A stretch of 64,000 nucleotides of DNA from Lactobacillus hamsteri DSM 5661 = JCM 6256 (GTDB lineage: Bacteria; Bacillota; Bacilli; Lactobacillales; Lactobacillaceae), in NCBI RefSeq assembly GCF_000615445.1, contig NZ_BALY01000002.1, positions 1 through 64,000 of the forward strand, written 5' to 3'. Of the stretch, positions 17,019-30,571 are shown in pieces. Position numbers and translations under genes: made by a program. Positions within the stretch are counted from its first letter, which is position 1. Each line of letters opens with the position of its first letter. Under the pieces are notes generated by a model that worked only from the letters and a program-made list of their open reading frames with translations, did not search any database and had not been told where the DNA came from.

Positions 17019-17732
17019 ATGGAGAAATCATTTGTTTTTGAGTTCTTGGGCTTAAAATTTGATCTTGTAGGGATCTTAGGCTCAACGCTAATGGCACTAG
17101 CAGTACTGTTCGTCTGCATTTGGCTTTCTAAGAAAGTTGAAATGAGACCAAATAAAAAACAAAATGTGATTGAGTATTTGCTTGATTTCACTAACGGAAT
17201 TGTTAAAGATAACGTTAGTGATCCAGATGCGCAAAAGCACCTTTCACTTTATGCATTTGTTCTATTTCTATTTATTTGGTTTATGAACCAATTAGGTATG
17301 TTCTTAGAAGTCAAAGTGGGTGACTGGATGGTTATTAAATCACCAACTGCAGATCCAGTAGCGACAATGTCGTTTGCAATGATGACCTTGCTTCTCTCAT
17401 TCACGTTTGGAGTGCAAAAATTTGGTGTGGGCGGTTATTTGAAGAATTATACTGCTCCAGTTGGCTTTTTACTTCCAATTAACATAATTGAAGAATTTAC
17501 CAACTTTTTAACCTTGTCTTTGCGTTTATACGGGAATATTTATGCTGGTGAAGTTTTGCTAACTTTATTGGGTGATCGTTTAGCTATGAGCGGCGGTCCT
17601 GTTACATTAGTATTAGCAGCTCCATTAGCCATGATTTGGCAAGGTTTCTCTGTCTTCATTGGCTCTATCCAGGCATATGTATTTGTAACTCTTTCAATGG
17701 TTTATATTGGAAAGAAAGTTACAAAAGAATAA
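17019..17732 (+). CDS. atpB: F1Fo ATP synthase subunit a
   Basis: Membrane stator subunit forming the two proton half-channels against the c ring. The 237-residue protein is strongly hydrophobic, with about five or six helices. The essential channel Arg is in SLRLYGNIYAGE, near residue 170. First gene of the standard atpBEFHAGDC order; GGGAGG lies upstream. In lactobacilli the complex chiefly hydrolyses ATP to expel protons and keep cytoplasmic pH. Confidence 0.97.
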   Translation: MEKSFVFEFLGLKFDLVGILGSTLMALAVLFVCIWLSKKVEMRPNKKQNVIEYLLDFTNGIVKDNVSDPDAQKHLSLYAFVLFLFIWFMNQLGMFLEVKVGDWMVIKSPTADPVATMSFAMMTLLLSFTFGVQKFGVGGYLKNYTAPVGFLLPINIIEEFTNFLTLSLRLYGNIYAGEVLLTLLGDRLAMSGGPVTLVLAAPLAMIWQGFSVFIGSIQAYVFVTLSMVYIGKKVTKE

Positions 17733-17975
<243 letters not shown>

Positions 17976-18027
17976 TTTTTAGTTTTAATATCGAGAATTA
18001 GGATAGAGAAAGAGAGAAGGGCAGTAA

Positions 18028-18533
18028 ATGACTTTAGAAACATTATTTGCAGCCTCACATATATACCTAGGTAATACTATTTGGTATCTTATTGTTTTTG
18101 CCATCTTATTGCTTTTAGTTAAGCATTATGCCTGGGGCCCTGTCTCAGAAATGATGGAAAAACGGCGGCAAAAAGTTATTGAAGACTTGGATTCTGCAGC
18201 TAGTGATCGTAAAAAGGCTGAAGTTTTAGTCAATGAACGTGAAGCAGCTTTGAAGGATTCAAGAAAAGAAGCAACCAAAATTCTCTCTGACGCAAAAACT
18301 AATGCGCAAAAAGCAAGCGACGAAATCGTAGCGAATGCAAATAATGATGCTGTATCCATTCGTAAAAAGGCTGAAGCTGATGCTAAGCAAGCTAAGGCTG
18401 ATGCTTTGAATGATGCACGTGGACAAGTTGCAGACATTTCTGTAGCCATTGCTGAAAAAGTAATTGCTAAGAATTTATCTGCTGAAGACCAAAAAGATTT
18501 AGTCGACCAATTTATTAAGGGGCTGAATGATTA

Positions 18534-18534
<1 letters not shown>
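18028..18534 (+). CDS. atpF: F1Fo ATP synthase subunit b
   Basis: Peripheral-stalk subunit: an N-terminal membrane helix (about residues 13-32, [15 protein letters not shown]) followed by a long charged coiled coil rich in Ala, Lys and Glu. Length 168 residues is typical. Overlaps atpH by a single base (TAATG), implying translational coupling. Confidence 0.95.
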
Positions 18535-20608
<2,074 letters not shown>

Positions 20609-20618
20609 GAGGTAGATT

Positions 20619-23046
<2,428 letters not shown>

Positions 23047-23057
23047 GGTGATGTCAG

Positions 23058-23495
23058 ATGGCAGATCCAGAAAAACTTTTTAGAGTTAATGTTGTAACTC
23101 CCGACGGATTGATTTATTCACACCGTAGTAGCATTATTGACATGAGAGCAGTTGATGGTCAACGTGCTATCATGTATAATCACACTCCTATTTTAACGCC
23201 ACTTTCAATTGGTGATGTTAAAGTAAAACGTAGTCGTGAGATGTCAAATAAAGTAGACCATATTGCTGTTAACGGTGGTTATATCGAATTCTCAAATAAT
23301 ACTGCAACAGTTATTGCGGATAGTGCTGAACGTGCTAGAAACATTGATGTTTCTCGTGCTGAAGCTGCTAAGAAGCGTGCTGAGCAGCATATGAAGGAAG
23401 CTCGTGAAAAGCATGATACTCGTTCATTTGAAAGAGCTGAAATTGCTTTGAAGCGTGCTACTAACAGAATCAGTGTTTACAATTCACGTAAGTAA
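23058..23495 (+). CDS. atpC: F1Fo ATP synthase subunit epsilon
   Basis: Inhibitory and coupling subunit on the rotor foot. The 145-residue protein has an N-terminal beta-sandwich ([16 protein letters not shown]) and a C-terminal helical hairpin rich in Arg, Lys and Ala. Last gene of the operon; a terminator follows directly. Confidence 0.96.
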   Translation: MADPEKLFRVNVVTPDGLIYSHRSSIIDMRAVDGQRAIMYNHTPILTPLSIGDVKVKRSREMSNKVDHIAVNGGYIEFSNNTATVIADSAERARNIDVSRAEAAKKRAEQHMKEAREKHDTRSFERAEIALKRATNRISVYNSRK

Positions 23496-23508
23496 TACAT
23501 TGAATAAG

Positions 23509-23545
23509 AAAGCGGATGCGGATATTAGCATCCGCTTTTCTTTTG
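23509..23545 (+). terminator. Terminator of the atp operon
   Basis: AAGCGGATGC and GCATCCGCTT form a perfect 10-bp stem with an 8-base loop, then a T-rich tail. Confidence 0.92.
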
Positions 23546-23565
23546 ATTTTTAGAAAGAATGTTTA

Positions 23566-23766
23566 ATGGTCCAAATAGGTATACATGCAGTAATTAGTAT
23601 AATTATTTATTTGATTTGCATAGCATTATCTTTTCAAGTAATGAAGGCTATTCAAGTTGAAAAAATTATTCGTAAAGGAAAAACTTTCGAGGCACAAATT
23701 TTTCTTCTTTTTGCAGCAATCGGACTTGGATATTTAGTTGGAAGTTTTTTTTATAAGTTTTATTGA
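23566..23766 (+). CDS. DUF1146 small membrane protein (YwzB-like)
   Basis: A 66-residue protein with two hydrophobic helices (residues 5-25 and 44-62) joined by a basic loop. Matches the DUF1146/YwzB pattern, including the VEKIIRKG segment. Genes of this family commonly lie between atpC and mreB/mbl or murA in Firmicutes, as here. No biochemical role is known. Confidence 0.75.
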   Translation: MVQIGIHAVISIIIYLICIALSFQVMKAIQVEKIIRKGKTFEAQIFLLFAAIGLGYLVGSFFYKFY

Positions 23767-23879
23767 TGCTTCTTTGCAACTTAGCAATTTCTTTTAAAGA
23801 ATGGTTAAAACAGTGATAGAAGAGGAATACTCTATCTTTTTATGGTAAAATGAAGCATGAATAATTATGGAGGGTTATC

Positions 23880-24869
23880 GTGGCAAGAGATATAGGAATT
23901 GATTTAGGGACAGCAAATGTGCTTATCAATGTCTCTGGAAAAGGTATTGTGTTAAATGAGCCTTCTGTTGTTGCTGTAAATACTAATACTAATAAAGTTG
24001 TTGCAGTAGGTTCAGAAGCTTATGAAATGGTTGGTAGAACCCCTGGCAATATTCGTGTTATTCGCCCATTAAAGAATGGGGTTATTGCCGATTTTGATGT
24101 TACTGAAGAAATGTTGTCATATTTTATTGAAAAATTAAATGTTAAGGGATTTATGTCTAAACCTAACATTTTAATTTGTGCACCTACTGGTGTTACATCA
24201 ATCGAACAAAAGGCAATAATTCAGGCTGCAGAAAAATCTGGTGGTGGAAATGTATATCTTGATTTTGAACCTAAAGTAGCTGCTGTAGGGGCTGGATTAG
24301 ATATTTTTAAACCACAAGGTAATATGGTAATCGATATTGGTGGTGGAACTACTGATATTGCGGTTTTATCAATGGGTGAAATTGTTACTTCACGTTCTTT
24401 ACGTTATGCTGGTGACAAGATGAACCAAGCTGTTATTGCTTATATTAAAAATAAGCATAATTTATTAATTGGCTCTCGTACTGCTGAAGAAATTAAAATT
24501 GAAATTGGTAGTGCTTTTGAACCGGATAAGGACGCTTCAATTACAGTTAGAGGACGAGATGTAGTCGATGGATTGCCAAAGCAGACAACTGTTACTGCAC
24601 CTGAAATTTATGAAGCTTTACAAGATGGATTGATGTCAATTGTAGCAACTACTAAGGAAGTTTTGGAGACTACTCCTCCTGAGCTTTCAGCTGATATTAT
24701 TGATCGCGGTATCATGCTTACTGGTGGTGGTGCACTTTTAAAGAATTTTGATAAGTTAATTTCATATTACTTACAAGTACCAGTATTAACAGCTGATCAT
24801 CCATTAGAAGCAGTTGCATTGGGAACAGGTACATTGCTTAAAAATATTGAAAAGCACCAACGTCATTAA
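23880..24869 (+). CDS. mbl: MreB-like actin homologue (Mbl type)
   Basis: Cytoskeletal ATPase that guides lateral-wall synthesis. The 329 residues show the actin-fold phosphate-1 motif ([12 protein letters not shown]), phosphate-2 ([15 protein letters not shown]) and the adenosine motif ([13 protein letters not shown]). GTG start after GGAGGG. A second paralogue with its own mreCD lies at 41166. It is close to rodA, DUF2969 and yidD, a typical lactobacillar elongation-machinery neighbourhood. Naming as mbl rather than a second mreB is by position. Confidence 0.9.
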   Translation: MARDIGIDLGTANVLINVSGKGIVLNEPSVVAVNTNTNKVVAVGSEAYEMVGRTPGNIRVIRPLKNGVIADFDVTEEMLSYFIEKLNVKGFMSKPNILICAPTGVTSIEQKAIIQAAEKSGGGNVYLDFEPKVAAVGAGLDIFKPQGNMVIDIGGGTTDIAVLSMGEIVTSRSLRYAGDKMNQAVIAYIKNKHNLLIGSRTAEEIKIEIGSAFEPDKDASITVRGRDVVDGLPKQTTVTAPEIYEALQDGLMSIVATTKEVLETTPPELSADIIDRGIMLTGGGALLKNFDKLISYYLQVPVLTADHPLEAVALGTGTLLKNIEKHQRH

Positions 24870-24886
24870 AAAGTGAGGGTTTCACT

Positions 24887-25180
24887 TTGCGTAAAATTAT
24901 GATTTTCATAGTGCGAATTTATCAAGAATTGATATCGCCACTATTTCCACCAAGTTGTCGATATTATCCAACTTGTTCAAGCTATATGATTGATGCGTTG
25001 AAAAAGCATGGCCCAATTTTAGGTTTGATAATGGGAATATTTCGAATATTGAGATGCAATCCCTTTGTTCGAGGGGGAGTTGATCCAGTTCCGGATAAAT
25101 TTACAATTTTTAGGAATCCACATCCTGAAAAGTATGAAGATCCAATAATAGCAAAAAAGTTTCATCCAGAGAATAAGTAG
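24887..25180 (+). CDS. yidD: YidD membrane-protein insertion efficiency factor
   Basis: A 97-residue protein of the YidD/DUF37 family, an inner-face peripheral membrane protein that assists YidC-type insertion. Diagnostic features are [20 protein letters not shown] with its paired Cys near residues 24 and 30, [10 protein letters not shown], and [17 protein letters not shown] start at 24887 with GTGAGGG upstream. Follows mbl by 17 bases. Confidence 0.92.
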   Translation: MRKIMIFIVRIYQELISPLFPPSCRYYPTCSSYMIDALKKHGPILGLIMGIFRILRCNPFVRGGVDPVPDKFTIFRNPHPEKYEDPIIAKKFHPENK

Positions 25181-25188
25181 GAGAAATT

Positions 25189-25416
25189 ATGTCAAAAAAA
25201 ATGGAAAACATCGATGTTGAAGTAAATGAGCTTAAAGGTAAGAGTATTCCAACTTGGGAAGTAATCATTCCTAATAAAAAATCAATTGGTTTGATTGAAA
25301 AGGTGGATGGTCGTTACCGTGCTACTACAACTAAAACAAGTAATGTTTTATTTGCCAAAAGCTTAGAAAGCAGTATCAATGACTTACTTTCATACTTCGC
25401 ATTACATGAAAAATAG
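25189..25416 (+). CDS. DUF2969 family protein
   Basis: A 75-residue soluble protein with no membrane segment; the family is confined to Lactobacillales and has no known function. It is sandwiched between yidD (8 bases upstream) and rodA, so it is probably co-transcribed with the elongation genes. Confidence 0.72.
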   Translation: MSKKMENIDVEVNELKGKSIPTWEVIIPNKKSIGLIEKVDGRYRATTTKTSNVLFAKSLESSINDLLSYFALHEK

Positions 25417-25438
25417 TATTTAATTAAGTAGTGGTTTA

Positions 25439-26631
25439 ATGGCAAAAGTAGAAAATAAAACAAGTTTAATTGATCGAATTGCTTGGAATGTTGTTATTCC
25501 AGTAGTTTTGTTGGCCTTGATTGGCTTTATTCAATTTATGTCGCTGCTGTTAATGATCCTAGCCACATGGGTACACCAACTAAAGCTGTTTTAATGCAAG
25601 CAATTTGGTATTTGATTTCTATTGGGATAGTTGTATTTGTAATGCAATTTGATGCCGATCAGTTATTCAAGTTGGCCCCATATGTATATGCATTAGGTAT
25701 CATTTTATTGATAGCCGTATTGTTTTTGTATAACAGAAGTGTTTATGTAGATACAGGGGCAAAAAGTTGGTTTAAATTAGGTCCATTAACATTTCAGCCA
25801 TCTGAAATTATGAAGCCAGCGTTTATTTTAATGTTGGCAAGGGTTGTTCACGATCATAATCAGGTTTATGAGCATACGCTCCATAATGATTGGTTGTTGA
25901 TTGGAAAAATAATTGGATGGTTATTACCCGTTGCTGTTCTTTTAAAATTACAGAATGACTTTGGTACTATGTTAGTTTTCTTCGCTATTGTTGGAGGCGT
26001 AATTTTAGTATCAGGAATAAGTTGGAAAATTATTATACCCGCGTTTATAGTGGTAGCAATTATAGCAACAAGTGTAATTTTAATGGTTGTTACTACACAG
26101 GGACGACAATTTTTAAGTCATTTCTTCAAGGCATATCAATTTGCTCGTATTGACTCATGGTTAAGTCCATCAACAAGTACGGATAGTAGTGCATACCAGT
26201 TATGGCAAAGTATGCAGGCGATTGGTTCAGGACAGATATTTGGAAATGGTTTTGGAAAAATCAGTGTTTATGTACCTGTTCGTGGTTCCGATATGGTATA
26301 TTCTGTTATTGGTGAAACCTTTGGATTTGTTGGTAGTGTTGGAGTAATTTTAATTTACTTATATTTGATTATTCAAATGGTGAAAATTACTTTTGATACT
26401 AGAAATGCATTTTACTCATATATTTCTACAGGTGTAATTATGATGATTTTATTCCACGTGTTTGAAAATATTGGTATGAGTATTGATTTGTTGCCATTAA
26501 CAGGTATCCCGTTACCTTTTATTTCTCAAGGTGGTTCAGCTTTGATTGGAAATATGATTGGTATAGGTATGGTCTTGTCAATGAAGTTTCATAATCGAGA
26601 TTATATGTTCAGTACAGCTGGCGATTTCTAA
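25439..26631 (+). CDS. rodA: RodA (SEDS glycosyltransferase), with a single-base frameshift
   Basis: SEDS-family lipid II polymerase for cell elongation, an integral membrane protein with about ten helices. The true start is ATG 25439 (MAKVENKTSLIDRIAWN, first helix VVIPVVLLALIG). The frame is lost at 25523-25525 and resumes one frame away as LYSIYVAAVNDP. Adding one base gives a continuous 397-residue RodA. Family motifs follow: DTGAKSWFKLGPLTFQPSE, the GNGFGK region, and PLPFISQGGSAL near the C-terminus. The lesion lies in the first helix of a gene that is usually essential in rods, so a sequence error is likely. Confidence 0.9.
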
Positions 26632-26638
26632 ATAAAAT

Positions 26639-26679
26639 AAAAAGGATTCAAGTTGATAAAAAACTTGAATCCTTTTTAT
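26639..26679. terminator. Bidirectional terminator between rodA and usp
   Basis: AAAAAGGATTCAAGTT and AACTTGAATCCTTTTT form a 16-bp perfect stem with a 7-base loop, symmetric enough for both strands. Confidence 0.92.
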
Positions 26680-26694
26680 TTTATTATATGAAGT

Positions 26695-27162
26695 TTATTC
26701 AGCGGATAAAGCATCCTCTACTTCTTTAGTACGACATACAATTACGTCACAATTTGCAGTTCTAGTAACGTATTCAGTTACACTACCAATAAGTAGACGT
26801 TCAACGGCATTTAAGCCCGTAGCACCAACGACAATTAAATCAATGTTATGCTTAGATGGAAAATCATGAGCAATAATTGTCTTAGGTGAACCAAATTCAA
26901 TAGAGTAGTGAACTTCAGAAATACCTGCTTTTTTAGCTCTGTCAGAGTATTCTTCCATTCGTTTTTTAGCATCGCTAGAAACTTGTTCAACCATAGCAGA
27001 ATCAAAACTTGAAACATTTTGGAATGAACGAGTATCAATAACGTGCAAAATATCTAAACTTGCATGATTACGTTTTGCAATTGCGGCTGCCTTACTGAAA
27101 GCTAAATCAGCTTCTTTTGAACCATCAACTGAAACTTGAATATGTTGGTATTGTGAAAGCAT
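26695..27162 (-). CDS. usp: Universal stress protein (UspA family)
   Basis: A 155-residue single-domain Usp with the ATP-binding signature GATGLNAVERLLIGSVTE (G-x2-G-x9-GS pattern) near residue 116 and the N-terminal VSVDGS. GAGGTG precedes the ATG. It is the distal gene of the two-gene unit that follows the Lacto-usp RNA. Role is inferred: stress survival through nucleotide binding; no direct reaction is known. Confidence 0.92.
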   Translation of the reverse strand: MLSQYQHIQVSVDGSKEADLAFSKAAAIAKRNHASLDILHVIDTRSFQNVSSFDSAMVEQVSSDAKKRMEEYSDRAKKAGISEVHYSIEFGSPKTIIAHDFPSKHNIDLIVVGATGLNAVERLLIGSVTEYVTRTANCDVIVCRTKEVEDALSAE

Positions 27163-27219
27163 AATATAAGCACCTCTTCCTACTTTCTAAGATTATTTTA
27201 CCAAAAAACTGTCTCTACG

Positions 27220-27501
27220 TTATTCATTCTTTTGATTAATTAATAAGCTAAAAATTAGAATGGTTAAAGACCCTAAAATCAAAGTGATTAGATTTAAGTA
27301 TTTATTAGTAAAGAATAAAATTATAATTCCAATTACACTTTCAATGATGAGGGCAATTGATGTCCATTTTAAAATAGTAGCTAGACGTGGGTCTCCACCA
27401 ACGTCGTAGATTAAAAATGTTCCACCACGTCGATGCCATAAATACCATGCTGTTAAAATCATTACAATAATGAAAATTGACATTACTATTTTAATAACCA
27501 T
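27220..27501 (-). CDS. Small three-helix membrane protein of the usp unit, unknown
   Basis: 93 residues with three hydrophobic helices (about 3-20, 46-63 and 69-88) and a polar loop GGTFLIYDVGGDPR between the first two. Preceded by AGGGAG. It is the uncharacterised gene consistently found between the Lacto-usp RNA and usp in lactobacilli. I do not recognise a functional family. Confidence 0.65.
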   Translation of the reverse strand: MVIKIVMSIFIIVMILTAWYLWHRRGGTFLIYDVGGDPRLATILKWTSIALIIESVIGIIILFFTNKYLNLITLILGSLTILIFSLLINQKNE

Positions 27502-27516
27502 TCAATAATCTCCCTA

Positions 27517-27546
27517 TAAAAAAAGAGCGGTCAACACGACCGTTCC
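27517..27546 (-). terminator. Terminator of the Lacto-usp RNA
   Basis: On the minus strand AACGGTC and TGACCGCT pair with a small loop and are followed by seven Ts, separating the RNA from the downstream membrane-protein gene. Confidence 0.85.
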
Positions 27547-27753
27547 TTTAAATTCAAAATAAAAATCTGAGTTGACTGAACATAGCATAATGACGCTTGT
27601 TGAACCCGCAATGTTCAATATTTGAGTTAGTATCGCAGCGAATATGGATCCTGAGCATGTCAGTATTCCGATTCGGTAGTTATTTACTAACTCCCACGTC
27701 TTATAGTTTGATCGGTCAACTTTATACATTTAAGCTTGTCGATCAACTCAGAT
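27517..27753 (-). ncRNA. Lacto-usp RNA, candidate 6S RNA
   Basis: A free-standing structured RNA on the minus strand between rarA and the usp unit. Its ends pair perfectly over 11 bp (27743-27753 with 27565-27575, reading ATCTGAGTTGA). A second 9-bp helix pairs GAGTTAGTA with TACTAACTC inside, followed by a nested apical hairpin (GAATA...TATTC around CTGA...TCAG). This long interrupted hairpin with internal bubbles is the 6S architecture. It has its own promoter (27759-27790), and a terminator at its 3' end. Position before an unknown gene plus usp matches the published Lacto-usp motif, proposed to be the 6S RNA of these species; 6S genes also neighbour rarA in Bacillus. Confidence 0.82.
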
Positions 27754-27758
27754 CACAT

Positions 27759-27790
27759 ATTATATTACGTGATCTATAGAAAAATGTCAA
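27759..27790 (-). promoter_or_regulatory. Promoter of the Lacto-usp RNA
   Basis: Minus-strand TTGACA (27790-27785), 17-base spacer, TAATAT (27767-27762), overlapping a consensus TATAAT (27764-27759). The predicted start falls at the 5' base of the closing stem. Confidence 0.75.
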
Positions 27791-27810
27791 GCATATTGAA
27801 AGAGGTTACA

Positions 27811-29127
27811 TCATTTGTTTATAGGCTTTTTCATAAGTCTTTCTGCTTGCATTTTTCGCAAAATTTGATATTGATTTTTTAGCCCTTTTTCAATTTTAGA
27901 ATTGCCTTTTGGATTAAAATATTGAGCACCGATTAAATTATCGGGCAAATATTGTTGAGCGACCCAATCTCCAGAAAAATCATGTGGATATACATAATTA
28001 GTGCCATGGCCTAGTTTTTTAGCGCCTTTGTAATGTGCATCTTTGAGATTATCTGGAATTGAATCAATATTTTTATTTTCAACGTCTGAAATAGCAGCAT
28101 CAATAGCTGACATTGCGCTGTTGCTTTTGGGCGATAAGCATAGTTCAATCACGGCGTTAGCTAAAGGAATTCTGGCTTCTGGAAATCCTAAAGTCTGTGC
28201 TGCTTGAATAGCAATGAAAGCATGTTGTGCAGCAGCAGGATTGGCTAAGCCGATATCTTCATAGGCAATTACAGTTAATCTTCGACAAATCGAAATAAGA
28301 TCGCCTGATTCTACCAAACGAGCTAAATAATGTAATGCAGCATCCGTGTCTGAACCACGAATTGATTTTTGAAAAGCTGAGATTAGATCATAGTGTCCAT
28401 CACCATTAGCATCGAAATTTTGGCTTTTTATCTGAATAGAATCCGCCATTTCTTTTTGAGTAATAGTAAATGAACCATCATCTTTACCGGCTTCTTTTAA
28501 TTCTTGTTTTGTCGAACGAACGGCAAGCTCTAGACCGTTAAGCGTTGCTCGTAAATCTCCATTGCCTTTTTCAAGTAATAAACTTTTTGCGGCAGGAGAT
28601 AAAGATGCATTGTATTTGCCTAGGCCATTATTTTTATCACTTAGAGCACGATCAATTGCTTTACCTGCATCATCAATTGATAAAGGTTTTAATTCAAAGA
28701 TTTGACATCTTGATCGAATAGCAGGGGAGATAGAAATATAAGGATTTTCAGTAGTAGCGCCTATTAAAATGATTTGTCCAGATTCAAGCAGAGGTAAAAG
28801 GAAGTCCTGCTTAGTTTTATCTAAACGATGAATTTCATCTAAAAGCAAAATAACAGTACCACTCATTTTGCCTTCTTCGGCTACTTGTTGTAATTGTTTC
28901 TTACTATCTGTAGCAGCGTTTAATTTTCGAAAAGCGTATTTTGTAGAACCGGCAATGGCACTTGCAATACTTGTTTTCCCAATTCCGGGAGGACCATATA
29001 GAATCATGGATGAAAGAAGTTTGGCTTCAACCATTCTGCGAATGATTTTACCAGGTCCAATAAGATGTTGTTGGCCTACAACTTCATCAAGATTTTTAGG
29101 TCGCATGCGGTAAGCTAAGGGTTTCAT
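27811..29127 (-). CDS. rarA: Replication-associated recombination protein A (RarA/MgsA)
   Basis: AAA+ ATPase of the clamp-loader class acting at stalled replication forks. The 438 residues hold Walker A (YGPPGIGKTS, near residue 47), Walker B with DEIH (LLLDEIHRLD), sensor 1 (GATTENPY) and the C-terminal tetramerisation region (HFSGDWV-like block near the end). It overlaps yueI at the stop/start (TAATG), so the two are translationally coupled. Convergent with nothing; the RNA gene follows directly. Confidence 0.96.
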   Translation of the reverse strand: MKPLAYRMRPKNLDEVVGQQHLIGPGKIIRRMVEAKLLSSMILYGPPGIGKTSIASAIAGSTKYAFRKLNAATDSKKQLQQVAEEGKMSGTVILLLDEIHRLDKTKQDFLLPLLESGQIILIGATTENPYISISPAIRSRCQIFELKPLSIDDAGKAIDRALSDKNNGLGKYNASLSPAAKSLLLEKGNGDLRATLNGLELAVRSTKQELKEAGKDDGSFTITQKEMADSIQIKSQNFDANGDGHYDLISAFQKSIRGSDTDAALHYLARLVESGDLISICRRLTVIAYEDIGLANPAAAQHAFIAIQAAQTLGFPEARIPLANAVIELCLSPKSNSAMSAIDAAISDVENKNIDSIPDNLKDAHYKGAKKLGHGTNYVYPHDFSGDWVAQQYLPDNLIGAQYFNPKGNSKIEKGLKNQYQILRKMQAERLMKKPINK

Positions 29128-29597
29128 TAATGATCTCCATGGAAAAGTCTATGCCAAAAACTGCCTTTCTTTTCTTTAGATATATTCAATTCTTCTTTAG
29201 GCATTTCTGGCGCATATACTTGGCCAATCTCAATACGCATTTTATTAATAGCATCTTTCGCTACAACAAGAACAGCAGTATCCTCGGGACCAGTTTTAGC
29301 AGTTTCGTTGTTTACTAAAGTAAAATTAATTTGTTTTTGACTGCACAAACTTTCCACTTTGCCTAAGAAACTGTTGTCTTCAATGTTGCCATTAATTAAA
29401 ACAGTGTAACCTTTGTAATCATCAATATGTTGTAAAAACAATGAGGTCAATTGTGGATCTTTAACCTCATTGTTGTTCATTCTAACTAGAACTCGTTCAC
29501 GTAAAGAACCTAAAAATTTTCTTCGTTCATCTGGTTTAGTTTGGGGAGTAATTCCCTGAGCTGCTTGTTCAACTCTTTTACTTAAGTCTTCTGTCAT
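29127..29597 (-). CDS. YueI-like protein (DUF1694)
   Basis: A 156-residue soluble protein of the DUF1694/YueI family (RKFLGSLRERVLVRM, then NGNIEDNSFLGKVE and a CSQKQINFTLV region). ATG 29597 is chosen because GAGGTG sits 5 bases upstream; a longer in-frame ORF to 29699 would run back through the rpsD terminator. No function is established. Coupled to rarA. Confidence 0.78.
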   Translation of the reverse strand: MTEDLSKRVEQAAQGITPQTKPDERRKFLGSLRERVLVRMNNNEVKDPQLTSLFLQHIDDYKGYTVLINGNIEDNSFLGKVESLCSQKQINFTLVNNETAKTGPEDTAVLVVAKDAINKMRIEIGQVYAPEMPKEELNISKEKKGSFWHRLFHGDH

Positions 29598-29625
29598 TTT
29601 TTCACCTCTGCATAAATTATAGCAA

Positions 29626-29658
29626 GAAAAAAACCTTTCCCATAGGGGAAAGGTTTTT
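29626..29658 (-). terminator. Terminator of rpsD
   Basis: Minus-strand AACCTTTCCCC and GGGAAAGGTT stem followed by seven Ts. Confidence 0.9.
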
Positions 29659-29677
29659 GAGGAATGTAATCCAAGTA

Positions 29678-30289
29678 TTAAAGTAACTTGTTGTACCATT
29701 CAACAACAAGAGCTTCGTTAACGTTAGGATCCATTTCGTCACGTTCTGGTAAACGAACAAGGCTACCTTCCATCTTGTTATCATCGAAAGTAACGTATGA
29801 TGGACGAGCAGTAACTGCTTCAAGAGCATCCTTAACTTGTTGCAAGTTCTTTGACTTTTCCTTCAAGCCAATAGTTTGACCAACTTTAACTTCGTATGAA
29901 GGAATATCAACACGCTTGCCATCAACAGTGATGTGACCGTGGTTTACCAATTGTCTTGCTTGTTCTCTAGTAGTAGCTAAACCAAGACGGTAAACGATGT
30001 TGTCCAAACGACGTTCAAGTAAAATCATGAAGTTAGTACCGTGTTCGCCTTCACGAATCTTACCGGCACGAGTAAACATGGTTCTAAATTGACGTTCGTT
30101 CAAACCGTACATCCAACGTAACTTTTGCTTTTCGTGCAATTGTTCACCGTATTCTGACAAACGGCCACGGTTGTTAGGACCGTGTTGACCTGGAGCGTAG
30201 TTACGACGTGCGATTTCCTTACCAGTACCTGAAAGCGAGATACCTAATCTTCTAGAACGTTTCCAACTTGGACCTGTATATCTTGACAT
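29678..30289 (-). CDS. rpsD: 30S ribosomal protein S4
   Basis: Primary 16S rRNA-binding protein of the small subunit and a translational autoregulator. The 203 residues start [16 protein letters not shown], and the S4 RNA-binding domain ([26 protein letters not shown]) is near residue 93. Lacks the zinc-binding Cys of some S4 paralogues. A GGAGG site precedes the ATG. Monocistronic with a leader and terminator. Confidence 0.98.
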   Translation of the reverse strand: MSRYTGPSWKRSRRLGISLSGTGKEIARRNYAPGQHGPNNRGRLSEYGEQLHEKQKLRWMYGLNERQFRTMFTRAGKIREGEHGTNFMILLERRLDNIVYRLGLATTREQARQLVNHGHITVDGKRVDIPSYEVKVGQTIGLKEKSKNLQQVKDALEAVTARPSYVTFDDNKMEGSLVRLPERDEMDPNVNEALVVEWYNKLL

Positions 30290-30465
30290 AAAAATCCTCC
30301 AATAAAATCTTATAATAATTTTTGGAGTAAAATATTACAAATAAGTTCAACATTCGTGCATCTTAATTTTCATTTTCACCCGTTGCAGCGTGGGCTACTC
30401 GTTCACTCAAAAGCGTATTAAGATGTTGACGTTCTTGTCACTTATAGCTGCAAATATTTTACACG
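30290..30465 (-). promoter_or_regulatory. Structured leader of rpsD, probable S4 autoregulatory element
   Basis: A leader of about 175 bases, far longer than needed. It contains a perfect 9-bp helix between 30417-30425 and 30359-30367 (CATCTTAAT/ATTAAGATG on the minus strand). That helix is extended outward by GTCAA/TTGAA-type pairing (AACGTCAACATC with GATGCACGAATGTTGAAC), and it encloses a conserved-looking GAGTGAACGAGTAGCCCACG segment. S4 of Firmicutes represses its own synthesis by binding such a leader; the equivalence is inferred from position and pairing. Confidence 0.65.
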
Positions 30466-30471
30466 AACACT

Positions 30472-30500
30472 ATTATATAAAGTGGTTAAGAATAAATCAA
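30472..30500 (-). promoter_or_regulatory. Promoter of rpsD
   Basis: Minus-strand TTGATT (30500-30495), exactly 17 bases, TATAAT (30477-30472). Confidence 0.8.
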
Positions 30501-30537
30501 GAAAAAGGAAGCTTTTATCCCGCTTTTTTCAATCGTT

Positions 30538-30546
30538 TGGTATAAT
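30538..30546 (+). promoter_or_regulatory. Extended -10 promoter of ezrA
   Basis: TGGTATAAT, a perfect TGnTATAAT element 26 bases before the ezrA ATG. No good -35 is visible at the matching distance, which is common for extended -10 promoters. Confidence 0.6.
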
Positions 30547-30571
30547 TATGTTAGTTTTGGAGGATTAAATA

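Noticed and set aside
18126-18449. 107-residue Ser/Ala-rich minus-strand ORF inside atpF
   Set aside because: Mirror of the Ala/Lys/Glu-rich coiled coil of subunit b; a codon-bias shadow.
27597-27779. 60-residue plus-strand ORF in the Lacto-usp region
   Set aside because: Antisense to the structured RNA; no ribosome site, and the base pairing explains the conservation better.
29597-29699. N-terminal extension of the YueI-like protein
   Set aside because: The extension runs through the rpsD terminator and has no ribosome site; GAGGTG before 29597 marks the start.
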